A DNA stretch of 64,000 bases from Endothia cerciana (taxonomy: Eukaryota > Ascomycota > Sordariomycetes > Diaporthales > Cryphonectriaceae). The stretch is from NCBI GenBank assembly GCA_026119935.1, contig JALRMH010000027.1, positions 186,001-250,000 on the forward strand, given 5' to 3'. Each line of letters begins with the position of its first letter. The stretch's first letter is position 1. The position numbers and the translations under genes are program-made. Shown here piece by piece: positions 11,433 through 24,300 of this stretch. Under the pieces are notes generated by a model. That model saw only the letters and a program-made list of their open reading frames with translations, did no database searches and had not been told where the DNA came from.

Positions 11433-14161
11433 GGGAACTATAAGGATACTTAAATATCATTCTCTAAGCCGGTGCCTTGCAAAAATCCATTGTCAAGATA
11501 TCACTGTGATTGTTCAGCAACAAGAGCCTTGTATGCTAGATAACGCTATTGTGTAGTGAAGGCGTACCCTTTAATCATGACAATGAATGCTAGTATTCCC
11601 GTGCCAGGCCTAGATCATTCGCGATAGGAGGTAAGAGAGCCCTCCAGGGGTCCTAGCCTAAGTTTTTGGCGAGAATAGACGAGTCTTGCTCCTCTATCTT
11701 TGGATCTCACTGCCGGCCGAGCGGCGCCTAGGCTTCCAAGAGCTAGGCACCTCGGAAACCTGGTGGGATGTTACGAGTGACCTGGCGGCCTACTGCAATG
11801 CTGAGCGGTCCGGCGACGTCGCGGAGCCGGTCGAGACGAGGAGCTCGTCTCGGAGTAGCGCGGCCCTAGCCTTACAGACTGAAATCGAGCCTGGCGACCG
11901 GAGAGCGCTCGCTCGCTCCATCACTTTCAACACGCTCGCATCAAGGCAGACGGAGGGTCTTCGGCCACGATGACCGGGTCAGCTTAAAGCTACGCGTGAA
12001 TCCCCCCCCCCCTAGGGATCAGCATGCGTGATGAACAGACTGATAGCTTCGTCAGCGACAAAAACCTCATCCCAGACCCGTAGCTCTGCAGCCGCCTTAG
12101 CACTGTCCAATTGCATCGTCACCGAAGGAGACGCGGGGGGTATCAGGAGCTATAGAAGTCGCGGGAGGGATGATGACAGGAGTTTCAGACGACCCAAGGA
12201 TGGCTGTGAGATATCGGCCTCGGGACACCGGTTGCCTTGGTCGTGCTACCGCCCGGGGCGAACGAGCAGTGCTTTTCGGTAGAGAGGTGGTAGGCTTGGA
12301 AATTTACGAACACCATGCTGAAGCCGTAGGTACACGTTGATCGCCAAGCTGTCAGCTCAGTAGAGAAGACCGCCTGTTTCGAACACTAGCCATCAATTAC
12401 TTTCCCATCCGATCGGCGGCCATGCCAATGAGTGAACATATGGTCCTCTAAATGAGCGGCCAGTCCTCGCGTCGCGACCTGCTGTCCACGTTGCAACTGC
12501 AGGCTGTAAACTTGATCCCTCGCGCGGCTGCGTGCCGCACGCCGACAGCGTGTACAGTTCGTGTTCACTGACTAACCAGCTGTCTCAGAACTTGTAGCTC
12601 CATCTGTGTCCAAGACGACGTTAAATCATGCAATGTCGCATCAATTGGCCTGCCGGGATCAGCCAGACCAAATGGGTCGTGATGTGAACCTCAGGAAAAA
12701 TCATGCTTCTCAGGGCTTGTATTTAAAGTTTCAATAGACGGCCCACAGAGGACGCAAAGTGACCACAGACCACGGTTCGTCCATGCGACCAGGCGGCGCA
12801 GTAAGATAACGAGACGAGTCAGACATCCTTGGTTAATTACCCTCACATACTATGTATTCGCCTGTCGGGCCACCATTACTCGATTGGGAGAATGGAAGCA
12901 TCGAGTTTCCACAACTGACATGCCTCGTTCGGGAGTCAGATGAGAAGCTCGCCGCGGATACCGGGGACAACCCCCGCCACTCAGGCCTTAATCACTGGGT
13001 AGCAGTATGCCGGGACCAGAGCTCAGTAAATTCCCCTATCCAAGAATACCTGTTGGACACTCGCTTAGCCGTCGTTGCAACTCCTGTCTTTTTTTCTGGA
13101 GAGCACGTGAGCGGTGAATACCAATGACATGTCTCCCAACACCATCGAGATCCTGAAAACGTCATCATGACTGTCAAAAAGACTGATGTCAAGCGCACCA
13201 TTGCAACCTCGGACATGGGCACTCCACATAGGTGGCTTGCCAGTTGTAAGTCTTACAAACCTTCCCGACTGCTGCCCGTGCAACATGAGCCTAGCCTCCA
13301 AACGCCCTGCCTGTTCATGCATGTAGGAAGATGTTGAAGGCCTTTCTTTCTCTATGGCTGATTAGCCGATAAACCACCCCTTTTGGCAGAATTAAGTCCG
13401 AACTACTGAGTAATCAGATCCAACAACCTGTAATATCTGTAACGCGGTCCTGGGTGCAGTCTTGTCTGTCGGTTTTGGGCGGCCGACCGGAATCGCACTA
13501 GCCGCCCGAAGTGGTGCACGAAGAGTTAGGTAAGAATCTGCACAGAATCGACCGAGTTTAAACACTCGAGATGTTTAAGTTCTGATACGCTTTTCTCAAT
13601 ATTTATCGCGTTATTGGACAAATTCGGTTCTATCCGGACTTCAGCTATATTATTGCTGCGACAAGGTAAAAATTAATGATTGGTGTGGGTGTCCTATAAT
13701 TAACTGCCAGTGCCATCACAGGCCCAGTCAGGCTAACAGGTGGCCCAAGCGCACCACAAGGCATCGGATCAAGAGGATTAGATTAAAAGATTTTATTGAT
13801 GATGTTATTGTTCAGGAAGGAAAATATCACGGCTGACCCTCTAAGGGGTGTTTAGATAGTCTGAGGGTAGCTGCTATATCTACAGCCGGCAAGCAACGAA
13901 GAGAGGGAATAACCGCAGCTACCGCAGGTTAGGATTGAAGTTGGGAGGCAAAGCCCTAGTAACACAAAAAAGACACTACATAAGGACCGTCATAATGATT
14001 ATCCCCCAATGTCTACAGAATCTTTTCCAAAAGAAGCATCAGTAAGTACCGGTAGAACAGCCCTGCTCTACCCGTGGCCGTTATCGGGTTTCCAGCCGGA
14101 GGTACACTTACACCTCTATACACAACCACAACCACGACCACGCCCGCACACCCCGCCTACA
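11433..14161. other. 2.7 kb without a supported gene
   Basis: The left part (11690-12300) is GC-rich with a C tract at 12002-12012, and carries a minus-strand 34-codon frame at 12012-12116 reported under findings. The right part (13350-14000) is AT-richer. No transposon ends, tRNA or complete gene were recognised. Confidence 0.45.
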
Positions 14162-14602
14162 ATGTCAGATAACGCCCAGGCCGGAGGCCCAAGCCCGGAC
14201 AAAGCCCCATTTCAAGCCAGGAGAGACAATCGTCCGGAGCCGGGACGGGTCAGACGACCCGATCCCAAGGATACCGCACACGGGGTCCTGCCACTGCGGC
14301 GCCGTGCGACTCCGCTTCCCCCACGAGGCCCTGGCGCGGCGGCCCGGGTGGCACGTCCCCGTCAGGAACCGCAACTGCGGCATCTGCGAGCGCGACGGCT
14401 ACCTGATGGTCTTTCCCGGAGCGGGGCGAGGCCGAGTGGCCTCAGCGGCTGGGGCGGGATGCGGAGCTACAGGCTCGCGACGGGGGAAGGACGCCCACCG
14501 GTTCTGCGGCACGTGCGGGAGCAGCGCCTGTATTGTGGGCTTTCTTGGGCCTGTGGGAGCACGCGGGCGATGTTATCGTAATAAACGTGAGCCTTGCGCC
14601 TC
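14162..14602 (+). pseudogene. Broken GFA/CENP-V-domain protein
   Basis: Remains of a glutathione-dependent formaldehyde-activating (GFA) fold protein, a small zinc-binding fungal family. In one frame come GSCHCGAVRL (from 14283) and RNCGICERDGYLMVFP, the first two cysteine motifs. The following beta region (GEAEWP) is in a second frame, MRSYRLATGEG in a third, and KDAHRFCGTCGSS, the last cysteine pair, back in the first. The last strand (GDVIVINVSLAP) is in yet another. Motif order and spacing match the family, so about four small indels have scrambled one gene. No donor or acceptor pairs explain the jumps. The ATG at 14162 is in a different frame from the first cysteine motif, so the true start is uncertain. 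Sequencing error is possible but would need several events in about 350 bases. Confidence 0.75.
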
Positions 14603-15146
14603 TCCTCTTCTCTTCATGATGCTATTAATGCTAAGTAGTCTGGAATGTGCTCGTGCTTGATGATCTGGAATATTGAGGCCCTCCACCATCACAAGGAGGA
14701 TGGAAAGAATTATGTCCCTGGAACATGATAGTGGCGTCTCCTTTTCGGGCTCATGAATCTTATTCCGCCCCACGACATGGCAGGCCTAGGAGTAGATCGG
14801 GGGAAATCTTCCTGAAGGACCGTCCAATAGACTACACATAGATCGCTTAGCCTTCGACCTTTGGTATCCTCTCCTGCGCATAGTGAAATATGACTGCCGC
14901 AGGTCTGAGCCCTGGGAATTCAGACAAACGCTATTTCTGTTGTCCGCGACAGGTTACAGTAATCGGCACGTCTCAAAACAGCTTCCCGCCCTACCTAGGC
15001 AACCTGTACATCGCAAGATCAAATTATAAACCCCCCGGGGTCTGCTGAGTGCCAATCCCATATCAGGCGTCCACGAACCCGGACATAGCCCCATTGGCTA
15101 ACGAACCACGCGAGACCCGATAAAACAAGGCCCATTGTCCTTTAGG

Positions 15147-15179
<33 letters not shown>
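15147..15179. repeat. Poly(A) tract, about 33 bases
   Basis: Uninterrupted A run in intergenic DNA. It may be a simple homopolymer or the tail of an old retrotransposed copy; no target-site duplication was identified. Confidence 0.9.
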
Positions 15180-15182
<3 letters not shown>

Positions 15183-16265
15183 GTTGTTCTGCAGAAGGGC
15201 CAAGGCTCCTGATACCGAGATACTAGGCATCTGAACGGTACCAACGGTCGACAAAGACCGGGGTGTTGATAATGCCCAAGGGGGACAAGGGAAGCTTCAA
15301 GCAACACAATGAAAGCCTGGACGCCGGCCGACGGCCTCAGCTTGAGGCGAGGTAGAATCCATATGCGACACACCTCGAGGCTCACAAGTCAACCCCCCCT
15401 CCCCCCTTTTCTTTCGATGGGCACACGCGCACTAGAAGTCCCGGGGGAAGGGGCTCTGACAACCCGACCAATATCAACCCGACTTCGCATCTGACCGGTG
15501 TGCTAGGGCTTCTTGCTGCGTAAATGCCTGCTTGCTTGGTTGCTGCTAATGGCTATCCCGATATCCGATCCCCGCTCGCCGCCTGAAACCCATCCAGAAC
15601 CCATCCCACCCCCTTTTCCCTTCAGCCAGACATTTCCCACGATCCCGTTTCCATTAATTTTGCATATCAAGGTGGCTGAGCTGTGGGTGGAAAGCATGAG
15701 CCTCATGTGAGCCTGTCCAGTCAACACACGAACCTCAGCCGTCCATCCACCAGTCTTTTTGTTTTCACCTGATCTCGCCATTGATGACCCCCACCCGTCA
15801 CGACGGAGCACCCGTAGCACCGGGGCCATAGCCCGCCTTCCATAAGTCAGATTCCCTCTGAATCTCAATCTTCCCGCGTTTTCCCTGTCTCCCTGTCTCC
15901 CTGTCCCTCACTTTGTTTCTCTGATGATGACGTTGAGTCTGATGTCCCCACAATTGGCAACTCGCCCGGCATCTCAGTCTCCGTTGAGTGGATCTCCAAG
16001 TCTGGTCATTGTAGATCCAGCTGACTTCATTTAGATTCGCCATTGATCCATATCACTGTCCGTATGCATACTCGATAGGCGGCACCCAGCGGGGCAGAAC
16101 GAAGTCCCCCCCCCCCCCTTCCTCTGCCACCAGAGTGCTGACTGGGGCGGAAGAGACAACAGGGGGCTGCCCATTCACCTCAGTCGTGCATCAATTGCGG
16201 GGAAGAAAGATCCATTAAAAGGGTAAACGAATGTCATAAGAATAGTACAGGGGGGGGGGCAGTCC

Positions 16266-16292
16266 AAAAAAAAAAAAAAAAAAAAAAAAAAA
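16266..16292. repeat. Poly(A) tract, about 27 bases
   Basis: Second long A run. The 15 bases that follow closely (GTCGTTGATGTGCAG) resemble those after the first tract (GTCGTTGTTCTGCAG), differing at two positions. Confidence 0.9.
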
Positions 16293-17257
16293 GGTAGGTC
16301 GTTGATGTGCAGTGACCGAGGTGGGATATCCATTATCTCGATGCTGTGGCAAGCCTAAGTATGTCTTCGGGGTTGGGAATTGATCTGCTAATGATACAAG
16401 CGCTCCACGGATGAAGCTCGTTCTCCCCGACCTTCTGCGAGCCTGAGAACCGGGATGGAGCCCGTCGTTTGTTGTGATAGGGGGCCGGTCGACCCCATGG
16501 CGTATGGGGGAGGGGCAGCAAGTACTTGTCGAAATGGAATTAGGTGTTTGCTGGAGCCAGGGGTCCTTATCTCCAATCCCTGAGGAGTAATCTAGAAGGC
16601 CATCTAGACGTGTCGTCATAACGAGGCGTAACTGTCATTGGGGCATGGTTGACGGTCATCTCTGCCGGGTATGGGTCTATGAGGGTGGCTGAAAAGAGAT
16701 GAACCGTGGGTATCCGACCCTTCGGGGAAGGGTCTGCATCCTGATCCTGTCAAGCTTGTTCAGCCATGCCCCGTGGGTGTGTCGTACGGCATAAAGTGGT
16801 CGCCCATGTGAGGTCTGCTGTGAAGGAAAATTGTCCCGACCCACTTCGGATCTCGGGGTCCGTCCGCCTTGCCGTATTTTGTTCCATGCGCTTTTTTTTT
16901 TTTTTGGTGTGTGTGCTGGGTGCACCCTGTCGTCAGATCGTGTGTGATTGGCATCATATAAGATATATCCATGTGCCAGACGTCAAGATGCGCGCTGAAC
17001 CACGAACTGTGTGCCATGTGCTTGTGGTAATCAAGTCGCTCAGGCAATCCTCCTCGCCCGGCGCGAGTGAAATGAGCAGATAGGAAGAAGACTGAGGAAC
17101 ACGCAGCCAGGAATGTAGCGAAGAAAAATCCACCGCAGATGAAAACAGACCGGAAGAAAACATGCGCCGTAAAAACCAGGAGATGATCGTTGGATGATGC
17201 TAGCAAGGGTATCGGTCGTCTCTCATCTCTCGGACTATTTTGAGTGATAATCCAATC

Positions 17258-19425
17258 CTAGTGGGAGTAGAGGCTGCTGCTCCCGCCGCTGCCGTTGAAG
17301 TTCTCAGACGAGTCTGCGCGGGACCCGGTCAGCAAATCTGAGTACGATTCCGAGGACGTCAGGTTTGACGAACCGCTTCCTCTCTGTGCATGACCATTCA
17401 CACGGCGGCCGCCAAACCCCCCGGAGGTCTCCCAACCGGTCTCGGGGCCGCGGGGCTGCCGCTCAGGAGCATTGCGAGCACTGAGGCCATTAACCCCAGG
17501 CCGCTGGCTACCGATAGCGCCAGGGTTCTCCCGGGGGCGGCTAGTGTCGTATGGGCCCTCGGCGACGCTCAGGGAGCTCAGAGTGGTCGTGACGCCAGCG
17601 AGGCTGAGATCCGAGGCGCGGTGGTTGAGACTGCTGCCAGGGGTGGTCGGGGTCGTGGTCATGCCCGGGAAGGCACCGGGCAGGTCCGGCCGTGACGACA
17701 TGCCCATTTCGTTGAGCCGGAGAGATGAGGTCGGATAGGCCGAGTCCCGGGGGCTCGGGGTCCTTGCCTGCATCACGGGCCGTCCCAGCTCCGCCATACT
17801 CCTAATGGTCCGGAGGTTCGAGACGCTGTTCAGGCCTTCAGGGCTGCCGTCGGGGAGCTCGAGAGCGGGGTTCCCATGCCGACCGATAGCGCCGTACCCA
17901 TTAGAGCCCGAAGTCCGCTGCTCGCCGAAATCGATGGTGGCCGCGCGCGCCAGACTCTTGCTGCTGCCCGGGTACTGGAGCTGCTCGACGGCGGACACGG
18001 GCGTGTGGCTCGTGTTCATGGCCAGCCCCGGAGGCGCCATGCCCTCCTTCCAGACGATCGTGCATCGGTTCTCGTTGCTGCCGAACGACTCATGGTGCAG
18101 GCCCAGGTTGTGCGCCAGGACGTGAATCAAACGGCGCTCTTCCGGAGTGTTCGAGGCCTCGAACGGGAGGTATTCGCGTATGGTGGGGTCCTCCTTGTAC
18201 TTTCGAAGCTGGACGTAGATCTCCAACGTCCTCTCGTCGTTCAGGTCAGGCATTTCCTCTGCAAAGGGAACAAACAAAAGACCATGGTCGTTAGACAGGA
18301 GACACCAAGGATACGTACGGGACTGGGGGACCTACTGGCTGGTGATGTCCGCGAGGGGGTGGCCTCCGCGGACTGGGTGATGAGGGACTGAAGCGAGCCC
18401 TGGTGCGTCAGGTTGATCGGACGGTGCTGCTCCTCCAGCTGGCCCCGCTTCTGCCTCTTCTCCCGCTCTATGCGCTCCCGCTCGTGCTCGGGCAGCATCT
18501 TCTTGTACTCGACACGAAGCTTGCGACCGTGCACGTCCAGCTGGTTCATCCTATCGATCACCTGCCTGGTCTCCTCGGCGCTCGAAAAGTTTGCAAAGGC
18601 CAGACCCCTGAAGACGCCGTTGTCAAAGTGGTAGTTGAACGCATAGGGCTGGGGCAGGTTCATCTCCATCATGATGGCCTGCAGGACCTCCTTCCGCACG
18701 TTGAAGGGGATGTTCTTGATCACAATGGCGGTGGGGATCAGGTCGTCCTTCTTGTCGTGTTGGGAGCGGGAGTCCTGGAACATGGACTGCTGGACCCGCA
18801 GCTGGTCGAGGTTGTTCACCATGTGGCCATAGGGGATGCTGTTCATGGGCTGCGAGGGGTACACAGCCTGGGCCTGCTGCTGGGCCTGGAGGCCCAGTGC
18901 GGGCTGGGCCGAAGGGTCGGGCTGCTGCATCCAGTACTGTTGGGGTGGCAGGTTAGCGACTGATCGGAGGGTTGGGAGCTGTGGTCGGCCTGAACTGACG
19001 TCTGGAATCCCTGGCCTCCGGCTGATGGCGCGGGCGGACCTCAAGTCAGGGACAGGGCCGCTGATGGTGGCCGAGCCGCCGTTGTAGTTCCATGCGGTCT
19101 GGTTCCCGGCCATGTATTCGCCGGGCATGCCAGAGACGGTGGGGGGGGGGGCCCTGCTAATGGTGTCGAGGATCCCATAGGCATCCCTCATGGGGTACAT
19201 GGAGGACGCCTGCTGGCTCATGGCGTCGAGCTGCGGCTGCGGCTGCTGCTGCTGCGGCTGCTGCTGCTGCTGCCTCTGGTTGGACTGGCGGGAGACGCCC
19301 ATGCCGGAGGGGAGGGTGGCGTATCCATTTCTCGTCGAGGTCGGGGAGCGGTTTCCCATCCCGCCGTTGTAGGGGCCGTACGCGGCAAAGCTGTCCGCCT
19401 GCTGAGGGTGGCTCATGATTGTCAT
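17258..19425 (-). CDS. RRM-R3H RNA-binding protein, PIN4/Cip2-like
   Basis: RNA-binding post-transcriptional regulator related to yeast Pin4 and fission-yeast Cip1/Cip2. Start ATG at 19425. Exon 1 runs to 18319 and exon 2 is 18256-17258, with a 62-base intron (GTACGT donor), giving 701 residues; a variant junction (18314/18259) would give 703. The N terminus is Gln-rich (runs of Q at about 51-65, 160-190). An RRM follows at about 231-309 with the RNP motifs IVIKNI and FRGLAFANF, then a charged helix (PEHERERIEREKRQKR). An R3H domain is at about 370-437, including LRKYKEDPTIREYLPF and HNLGLHHESFG. The C-terminal 260 residues are low-complexity Ser/Pro/Gly and probably disordered. It sits alone, with over 6 kb free of genes on its 5' side, suggesting a long leader or complex promoter. 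Confidence 0.92.
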
Positions 19426-21300
19426 AGATGCGTGTAAGCCGGGCGCGTGTCTCGTCTGTCCCGGTGTGGCGTCGCTGCGCTTCAGCCCAACAGCCTGCCA
19501 GGCGGGATCAAGGGCAAGCTGTTCAGACCGGAGAGGGGGAAGTCCTGCGACGGCCGCGTTGCCCGTATCTCGAGAGGGAGGAAGACGAAGGGGGGGGGGG
19601 GGTGGGTGGGCGTCTCGAGGCAGTACGTCAGGGTGCGGCGGGAGGTTAGAGAAGATCTGCAGATCGGGAGGTCAGAGACAGGGCTAGATATCATCAGGAC
19701 CGTGGCTGTAGGGTGTCGGGTGGGAATGGTCGAGGAGGAGGGCAAATAAGCTAGGCGGACCGGGCAGGGCATGGATGGCATGGGGGAGGGCAAGGGACGA
19801 GAAGGGCCAGGGCAAGGGGTTGGAAAAGGGATCCTCACCGTCGGAATGGGAGTGCGGTTGACGAGAATGGAGGAAATCTCGTAGAGTGGGGAGGTAGCAG
19901 GGAGTGATAGTCCCCTTTATTATTTTGATGAGGCCTCCCCTGAAGGCGGTCAGGTTAGTGAGGCGAGGCGAGGTGCGAGGGAGGAGGGAGGAGATAAGGG
20001 CAGGACGAGAGGAAGAACCTCGACGACTGGGTGTGTGTTGTGTGTGGCGGGCACAGGAGGAGGGAGGCGGCGCCGGAGGTCGTCAAGCTGGAGGGATGAG
20101 GCTCAAGGGCGTGTCGTCGGGAAGTCGAAGGTCGAGACCAGACCGTATTGTGGTATTTGACCTCTCTGCCCCCTTTTGGCAGACAGCACCAGAAGGGCCC
20201 AAGGTGGGAAGAAAAAAAAATATGGGTCTGGAAAATATTGGCCTGGTGGTTAAAGCGCTGGTGACTAGGGACTCTCGGTGGTCAGGCGTGCTGCTATGGG
20301 CGGAGGCGGGCGGACGTGCGAGAGGAGAGGGTGAGGCGGGCCAGGGACCAAAAGGGAAAGGTCTGCCAGAGAGGAGCTGGGACCCCCAAGAATTGGAGAA
20401 GAGAGGCGCGCAGAGGGAAAAAGAGAGGGGCGCGCGCACACACACGCCTGGGCCGCGTTAGTAGTTGCAGAGGGTGTGGGTGGGTGTCTGTCTGTCTCGT
20501 GTTGCCCGTCGCGGGGGAGGAGGAGGAGGAGGAGGTCGATATCCTGCCTGTCAGGTCGGTGCGTGAGGTGTGAGGTGTGAGGTGAGGGGAGGAGAGGCGG
20601 AGCTGAGGAGAGGAAGGCCAACCTTGGAAGGTCAGGTTTAGGTTGCAGGTGATGAAGGTTGAGACAAGATCGGATGAAGTGAGGTGGTGAGTTGGCAGGT
20701 GGCCCAGGGAGGCCAGGGCAGCACTGGGTGGAGGGCAGGAGACAGGGGGTTCTGGAATCGGGGGGCGGCCCTGTGGTTGCAGCAGGAGTGAGGAAATCTC
20801 AAAGGTGAGGTGTGCGGCTGCTTGCTGCTTGCAGTGCTGCCGCTGCCGCTGCCGCAGCAGGCCACAGGCTGGTGAAGGGATTGGTCAGGAGGGCACCGTG
20901 GGCGCTGCGAGGAGATGTCCAGTGAGGGGGGTGTTAGTACGATGTAGGGGCGGGACACCACTACGGGAGGGGTCTCTAGCGGCTGGAGGGGGTGTGGAAC
21001 AGGGATGGATGGTAGAGAGTGTGATGGGGTACGACTGGAGGAGGATCATGCCCCAATGTTGTTGACTCACAAATGTAAAGTTAGGTTTTGGTTTGGTGGT
21101 TTCCCCCTCCCCCTCCTCAGGGATATCGGGGTTAAAGGTGTTGCTTGTCCAACCAAATAGCTGTGACTGACTGTCTCCGGGAACGAGACCTGCAGGTCCG
21201 CCAATGGTGATCAGGGGAGCAGGTTGTTTGTTGTGGTGGTGGTGGTGGTGGTGGTGGTGGTGGTGCACTTGAAGTTGAGGTTGTATTGTGATTTGCCTTG
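19426..21300. promoter_or_regulatory. Putative long 5' leader/promoter of the RRM-R3H gene
   Basis: GC-rich DNA directly upstream of the start codon at 19425, very pyrimidine-rich on the gene's strand (for example around 19440-19620, 20300-20480 and 20500-20640). Several potential splice sites are present and no coding frame has recognisable motifs. Long leaders of this kind are common for fungal regulatory RNA-binding proteins. The call is by position and composition only. Confidence 0.4.
21233..21264. repeat. (GGT)n microsatellite
   Basis: About eleven GGT units in intergenic DNA. Confidence 0.9.
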
Positions 21301-24300
21301 TGGTTCAGAAGGCGGTTAGGTTGGGGGGGGGGCGGGGGGCAAGAGAAGGATTTGTGATAGTGTGACCGCGGGCCATCCTACCCTTACACTAACAGTGCTC
21401 CCAAGACTGGCGAGGCTTCACCTGGCAGGGGTCTGGCTTCCAGAAGGAAAATGGCGGCACCCAAGCCTGAAGGAACGGGACGAGCAGCAGAGGCGGTGGG
21501 GCCAATCACCCGGAACCAAGGTTCCTAGCAGGGGGCTTGCTGGATGGTTTCTTGGGCCGGGGGCCACCTGAATTGACTTTCGTGCATTTCAGCGATCCAA
21601 GATTTGAAAAGATACTGAAATAAAAAAGGGGGTCAATGCACATTAATTTGATCCCCTCTTCTACCATGGTAGTTATGCAGTTGGCCATGACCTGGGCGCG
21701 ATGTGATGTACTATGTATACTCCAGTCTCTGCAGGCAGACAATGAGGAGACATATCCTATGATTTCCTCACATGACGGTTCAAGAGTCTGTGCCTATGTC
21801 TCTGCCTCCTCCCCTTGTGTCCCTATACTATGTTATACCCCATGTACAATATGCACTACTTATGTATGTGTACCTCACCGTGTGGCACGCTCAAGCGCGC
21901 TAACACACACCCTGGCAATGTCTGTGCGAGGCTGTTAAGCTAATAGTAGCTCGGACATCCCGAACCAGATCGGGTGATCGGTGATCATCTCAAGGTCTGT
22001 CCATCTTCCTTCCCACACCAGTGCCACACCTACCTCAAGGTGAGAACCTCCTCCCCCCCCTCCCCCCGCCCCCACCCCCCAAACGTGCTTCTGATGCAGG
22101 CTGTCCTCACATCACCTCGCCTGGGTCAGGTGATCCTGCATACCTTGGCTGCCCATGGCCTGCACATATGTCTTCCTCCTCCCTGCGCCGCGCGATGCCC
22201 TGCTCTGGGCCAGCCACATCCAACACGACAGGCACCGGGTCGGCCAGCCTGGGACTACTATGGTATGGGCCTCTGGGGGCCAGCATGAGGCCCGTCCATT
22301 GTCTCGGCACATTGCTGCAGCTGCACCTTCGGGCCCGGTTGGCCAAAGATCCCACACACCCTCTCCTCAGGCGCAGCTCCATCTCCATCTCCATCTCCAC
22401 AGGATGCGTAGGTACATGCCTGCACGTCCGGCACCTGCAGCTTACCTCCTGTAACCTGCGCCCTGCCGTCTGTTGTCCGTATTGCCAGACGCGTACACAC
22501 AACCTTCTGCTGGCCAGATGACCGCCCCAGGTCCGACCTCGCCGCCATCCACAACGTGGACCGCAAGGGTCAACGCGAATGTCTCGTGCTGGGCCCAGGG
22601 CTGACCCTGCACCACGTTGGACAAGATCGGCCAGAGGCGAGCGACGCTTAGCCCGGTTCAGCCCCTCCACCGGTATCGACCCAAGGTGGACGTGATTCAG
22701 GACCCCGGGTAGAGATCTGGGAACACGCGACAGGACAGGCGTTCGCCTCACCCAGGTGCCCGTGTACGGAGAGCACACGCGTCCCGACTGGAAAGGTCCA
22801 TGTGTCGTGCTGGGAGGTCTCTGGTCGCGAATGCCTTCCGAAATCTTACTCTCACGACATTACTCGTCGTCATTTCGTACCCGACGTGCCAAGATCCCGC
22901 AGGACAGCCCTGCTCGACCATCGTCAGCCTCTTTCGCTTACGCACGTGGCAAGGTCGCATCAGAATTTCGGCCACCGCTGCCGCCGCCGTGGCTCTCCCC
23001 TGATCGCGGCGTCGCGGGGAGGGGGGGCCGGCCCAGAAATTTGCACCAATCTCGCGGGCCTCCTCCGGGTTGGCTCCGTCATAGCTGTCGCCGATGTTGT
23101 TCGCGCCTGCACAAATCCGCTGTTGGACAGCGCAGATCTGCAAAAGTGTGTTGGTTGGGCTCTCTCGTTGGGGGCCGGAAGCGAGATAGCCCAAGATCAA
23201 CAACGGCTTACGGCTCTTCCGCAACAGAGTGCTGACCAAGCGACAAGGAACGTGCCCAGTCAGCCCTGTCACCTACATCGGAGATAAGTCCCCAGGGAGC
23301 ACCTGTTGCAACGACTCCGTCGCAGCCGCGGATGTATAAGGGAACACGCGGACACGCACGACGCATACACCATCCGTCATGTGATTTCAGCCTTGGGGCG
23401 CGAGGCATAAGCTGAGAGCGATACCGCTGTCGATCACCCGAGACGTGTCCGCCCGTGACTGCACAACAACACGGCGGAAATGACTCGGAGGGGTCGCGAA
23501 GGAGCCGTGTCGGCTCTGACAGCCTTGCAGCATTGCCGGGCTGGTTCCGGGGTGGATATGGCTCATGAGTAGTAGAAACTCCCAATCTCCGTTCACGATG
23601 TTACTATGTAGCTAACGACTGACCCCTGAAGCATTAGTGGGGAACCGGAAGCTCGGGCCCGTTGTTCCAGAATCCTTCCATGATCTGCAAGATCGGGGCT
23701 CGAGCGTCAATGTCGACCGCGCCCTCGCGCCCCTCCGGGACCGCGTAAGGCTGCGAGAGCCAAAGCGTGGCTTGATTCTCCCTCGTGTCGGTAGATTGCG
23801 CGCTTCGCCCCCATACTTCCCAGCCGCTTCGCGAAGATGGCCGGCCTTCCACCGAAATGAAGACGGTTACGCAAAATGCTCATCGAAACTGTCCAAATTG
23901 CCTCAGTCGTGCCCGCGCGACGTCATGCCATCGCTCTCGGAACGAGACACCCCCCCCCTCCCGGAGATGCCACCAATCTTCAGATAAGCTGTCCAGGGCT
24001 TGCGGCCAGCCCCAAATAACGAGCTTCCAGAGTTAGCATGGCAAGCCTGCGATCTATGGAAGCCTGGACCGTGGTCTCCTGGGCTGACGTGCTGACCCGA
24101 GCGGAACAGGCATGGACGATTTCAGGTACCGGCATGAATATGTCATCATCTGGTCTCAGCTAGAGCCAGGACCCCGTCAGGAATTCTTACGGGCACCGCT
24201 ACCCAAATCAGTGGCCTGAGGTGTGCTCGGCTCCCCAGCTTGTCCCAGACACGTGCGCATGCAGAACGCAGCTAGACTGCAATGATCGTCATGGTGCATG

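Larger units (their letters stand above)
14603..17257. other. 2.6 kb intergenic with homopolymer tracts
   Basis: No gene recognised. The stretch is marked by long A runs (15147-15179 and 16266-16292), a T run (16892-16905) and C runs near 16107-16118. The rightmost few hundred bases should be the 3' untranslated region of the RRM-R3H gene. Confidence 0.5.

Noticed and set aside
16380..16460. Possible tRNA-like segment on the minus strand
   Set aside because: No matching acceptor stem, D-arm or GTTCRANYC box found.
21231..21268. Poly-His peptide on the minus strand
   Set aside because: Product of the GGT microsatellite in untranslated DNA, with no supporting gene.
22107..22778. 223-codon minus-strand open frame
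   Set aside because: Arg/Cys/Gly-rich composition typical of chance GC-rich frames, no ATG context or motif, and competing frames of similar length on both strands.
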